NCBI RefSeq assembly: GCF_000620125.1 | Contig: NZ_JHVL01000003.1 | Location: 78,690-142,689 of the forward strand | DNA: 64,000 bases | Direction of reading: 5' to 3' | Source: Clostridiisalibacter paucivorans DSM 22131 | GTDB taxonomy: Bacteria > Bacillota > Clostridia > Tissierellales > Clostridiisalibacteraceae | Shown here: one piece after another, positions 62,298-64,000 of the stretch | Position numbering within the stretch: the first letter of the stretch is position 1 | Layout: every line of letters starts with the position of its first letter | Notes under the pieces: generated by a model | Told to the model about the DNA's origin: nothing | The model's input: only the letters and a program-made list of their open reading frames with translations | Database searches by the model: none | Translations under genes and position numbers: made by a program

Positions 62298-63774
62298 AAA
62301 TTATTATACATATTAATCCTCCACTACCATCGTTAACTATCCTTTGTAAAGTCTTCCTCATTTTTCTTCTTGCATCTTCAGGCATCATGTTTAATTTACC
62401 CTCTAATTGTTCTTGAACTAAATCGTTTAAAGATTTTCCAAACATATTTGATTGCCATATCTTAGTAGGATCACTTTCAAAATCTTCCAATAAATGCTTG
62501 ACTAACTGCTCACTTTGTTTTTCTGTTCCAATCACCGGTGATACCTCGGTATTTATATCTACTCTCATTATATGGAGTGATGGAGCATTTGCTTTAAGTT
62601 TAACTCCAAATCTATTACCTTCTTTAAAGGTTTCTGGCTCTAATAATTCTAGCTCTTCTATAGTTGGTGGAACTAAACCATATCCAAAGTTCTTTACATC
62701 TTCCAATGCTCCTTCTATTCTATCATACTGCTCTTTTGCCTTAGCTAATTTTGATATTAGTGTCATCAACTGATGTTCACCTTTTATATCATATCCTGTT
62801 GTATCACTTATTACATCATATAAAAGATGGTCTTCAACTAGCATATTTAAGTCTACTATACCCTCTCCCAAATTGATTTCTTTGCAGATAGTTTCATTTA
62901 TTACTTCACTTTCGGTTAATTCTTCTATTCCAGTATCTATATCACTTATTCTATAAATTAGTCCTAACTTCTCACGAATAGACTTCAATATATCTTTTCT
63001 TATCCAGTGATCTTTATATAACCCTTCAATCCAGCCAGGTAAAGAGATATTTATTTCCTTAACTGGAAACTCAAATAATATTTTTTCTAATATACTATTT
63101 ATATCTTCCATAGACATATTCATACAGTCAACAGGGATTACTGGCACTCCATATCTTTCTGTAAGATTTTCTTTAAGGGCAATTGTGCTTTCTCCTTTAG
63201 GCTTTTTAGAATTTAATAACACTACAAATGGCTTATCTAATTCCTTTAACTCTTCTACTACTCTTTCTTCTGCTTTAACATAATTAGGTCTTTCTATGTC
63301 AGTAATACTTCCATCTGTTGTAACTACAACTCCTATAGTGGAATGATCAGTTATTACCTTTCTTGTGCCTATCTCCGCAGCTTCTTCAAAAGGTATTTCC
63401 TTTTCAAACCAAGGAGTATTGACCATTCTAGGCATATTGTTTTCTTCATGCCCCAATACACCTTTAACTAAATACCCTACACAATCCACCATTCGAATCT
63501 TTAACTTTGCATTTTCCCTTATTATAATTTCTACTGCTTCATTGGGAACAAATTTGGGTTCAGTAGTTGTTATTGTCTTTCCCATACCACTTTGAGGTAG
63601 TTCATCTTTAGCTCTCTCTCTTTGATATGTATTCTCTATATTGGGTATAACTAATAAATCCATGAACCTTTTTATAAATGTTGATTTCCCTGTTCTAACA
63701 GGTCCTACTACTCCAAGATAGATGTCTCCATTGGTCCTCTCTGATATATCTCTGTATATATCGAAATTATCCAT
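62296..63774 (-). CDS. spoIVA: Stage IV sporulation protein A (spore coat ATPase)
   Basis: SpoIVA is the ATPase that polymerises into the basement layer of the spore coat around the forespore; it is specific to endospore formers. The 492-residue protein is full length: MDNFDIYRDISERTNGDIYLG, Walker A GPVRTGKSTFIKRF (about 25-38), MVDCVGYLVKG, TTDGSI and the C-terminal GLICIII tail. ATG 63774 follows GGAGGG. CATATATT (63806-63799), matching the sigma-E -10 consensus CATAYAHT, lies about 25 bp upstream of the ATG; no good -35 was found. Confidence 0.97.
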   Translation of the reverse strand: MDNFDIYRDISERTNGDIYLGVVGPVRTGKSTFIKRFMDLLVIPNIENTYQRERAKDELPQSGMGKTITTTEPKFVPNEAVEIIIRENAKLKIRMVDCVGYLVKGVLGHEENNMPRMVNTPWFEKEIPFEEAAEIGTRKVITDHSTIGVVVTTDGSITDIERPNYVKAEERVVEELKELDKPFVVLLNSKKPKGESTIALKENLTERYGVPVIPVDCMNMSMEDINSILEKILFEFPVKEINISLPGWIEGLYKDHWIRKDILKSIREKLGLIYRISDIDTGIEELTESEVINETICKEINLGEGIVDLNMLVEDHLLYDVISDTTGYDIKGEHQLMTLISKLAKAKEQYDRIEGALEDVKNFGYGLVPPTIEELELLEPETFKEGNRFGVKLKANAPSLHIMRVDINTEVSPVIGTEKQSEQLVKHLLEDFESDPTKIWQSNMFGKSLNDLVQEQLEGKLNMMPEDARRKMRKTLQRIVNDGSGGLICIII

Positions 63775-63905
63775 TTTTTACCCTCCCTTATTCTTTTTAA
63801 TATATGTCCACATCAAATACTTTTTCTCTATAATTTTATATATACTCTTAACAGTATATATATATGAATATCTTTAAATAATATTCTTATGAGCAATAAA
63901 AAAAA

Positions 63906-63999
63906 GTTAGTAGTTAACGGTTAGTAGCTAGTAATTTAATGATGAAATTCATAGGATTTCTACCATCAACTACTAAACACTAACTAATATCTACTAACT
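63906..63999. repeat. Dispersed inverted repeat, copy 4 (at window edge)
   Basis: Begins AGTTAGTAGTTAACGGTTAG, holds the core AATGATGAAATTC and GATTTCTACCATC, and ends CTACTAACT. It is the closest relative of copy 1 (21805-21900). It lies about 130 bp upstream of spoIVA; the DNA between is A/T-rich with the possible spoIVA promoter. It may continue beyond the window. Confidence 0.75.
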
Positions 64000-64000
64000 T

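Overview
The window is a stretch of low-G+C (about 30 % by eye) chromosome from an anaerobic, endospore-forming member of the Clostridia. The evidence is spoIVA and ylbJ, FabK rather than FabI as enoyl-ACP reductase, a FapR-controlled fab operon, ackA, class 1B dihydroorotate dehydrogenase (pyrD/pyrK), RqcH, and Firmicutes-type gene order throughout. The order fapR-plsX-fabH-fabK-fabD-fabG-acpP-fabF-rnc-smc and the local gene content recall Peptostreptococcaceae/Tissierellia-like genomes. That placement is an inference; no species is claimed. Almost every gene is intact and housekeeping, and most lie on the minus strand.

Layout. 1-11.7 kb (minus): a fatty-acid/phospholipid operon that starts at a perfect-consensus promoter (11648-11676) and runs yceD-rpmF-fapR-plsX-fabHKDG-acpP-fabF, then rnc, a radical SAM gene and smc (cut by the window edge). 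A FapR operator sits on an internal promoter just before fapR. 11.7-18.1 kb: ackA, then a divergent plus-strand group of tmcAL, a MagIII-like DNA glycosylase, ylbJ and a FAD dehydrogenase. A small Cys-rich minus-strand gene lies between the glycosylase and ylbJ. 18.1-41 kb (minus): coaD/rsmD/recG/fakA/asp23, with rpmB alone on the plus strand, then a small membrane protein gene, thiN-rpe-rsgA-prkC-stp-rlmN-rsmB, a Zn peptidase, a DUF116 gene, fmt-def-priA, coaBC-rpoZ-gmk-remA-yicC, and dapF. 42.2-44.0 kb: rqcH (plus). 44.0-48.8 kb (minus): the pyrimidine operon pyrR-uraA-pyrF-pyrK-pyrD with two PyrR-type leaders. 48.8-57.5 kb (minus): the division/cell-envelope group (HlyD-like adaptor, yggS, sepF, yggT, ylmH, divIVA), then mtnN, aroF, a DUF5665 gene, a TraR/DksA-type gene, lspA and rluD. 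57.7-61.4 kb (minus): a GlnK/GlnL-type two-component system next to an AGCS-family amino-acid symporter. 61.55 kb: tRNA-Pro(GGG), followed by about 640 bp of gene-free DNA rich in hairpins. 62.3-63.8 kb: spoIVA.

No defence island, CRISPR array, prophage or biosynthetic cluster is present. The most interesting signals are regulatory or structural. First, the uraA leader carries an exact match to the PyrR-binding consensus but ends in a stem that contains the Shine-Dalgarno sequence, whereas the pyrR leader of the same operon ends in a classic intrinsic terminator. Second, a 46-bp perfect palindrome lies beside a second hairpin in the region upstream of rnc, the gene for RNase III. Third, a family of four dispersed imperfect inverted repeats (motif GTTAGTAGTTAG) sits between genes, and one copy supplies the stop codon of pyrD. 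Fourth, two small unrecognised proteins (Cys-rich, 72 aa; two-helix membrane, 58 aa) lie beside sporulation or ribosomal genes. Fifth, a possible integrase-tail remnant lies downstream of the tRNA.
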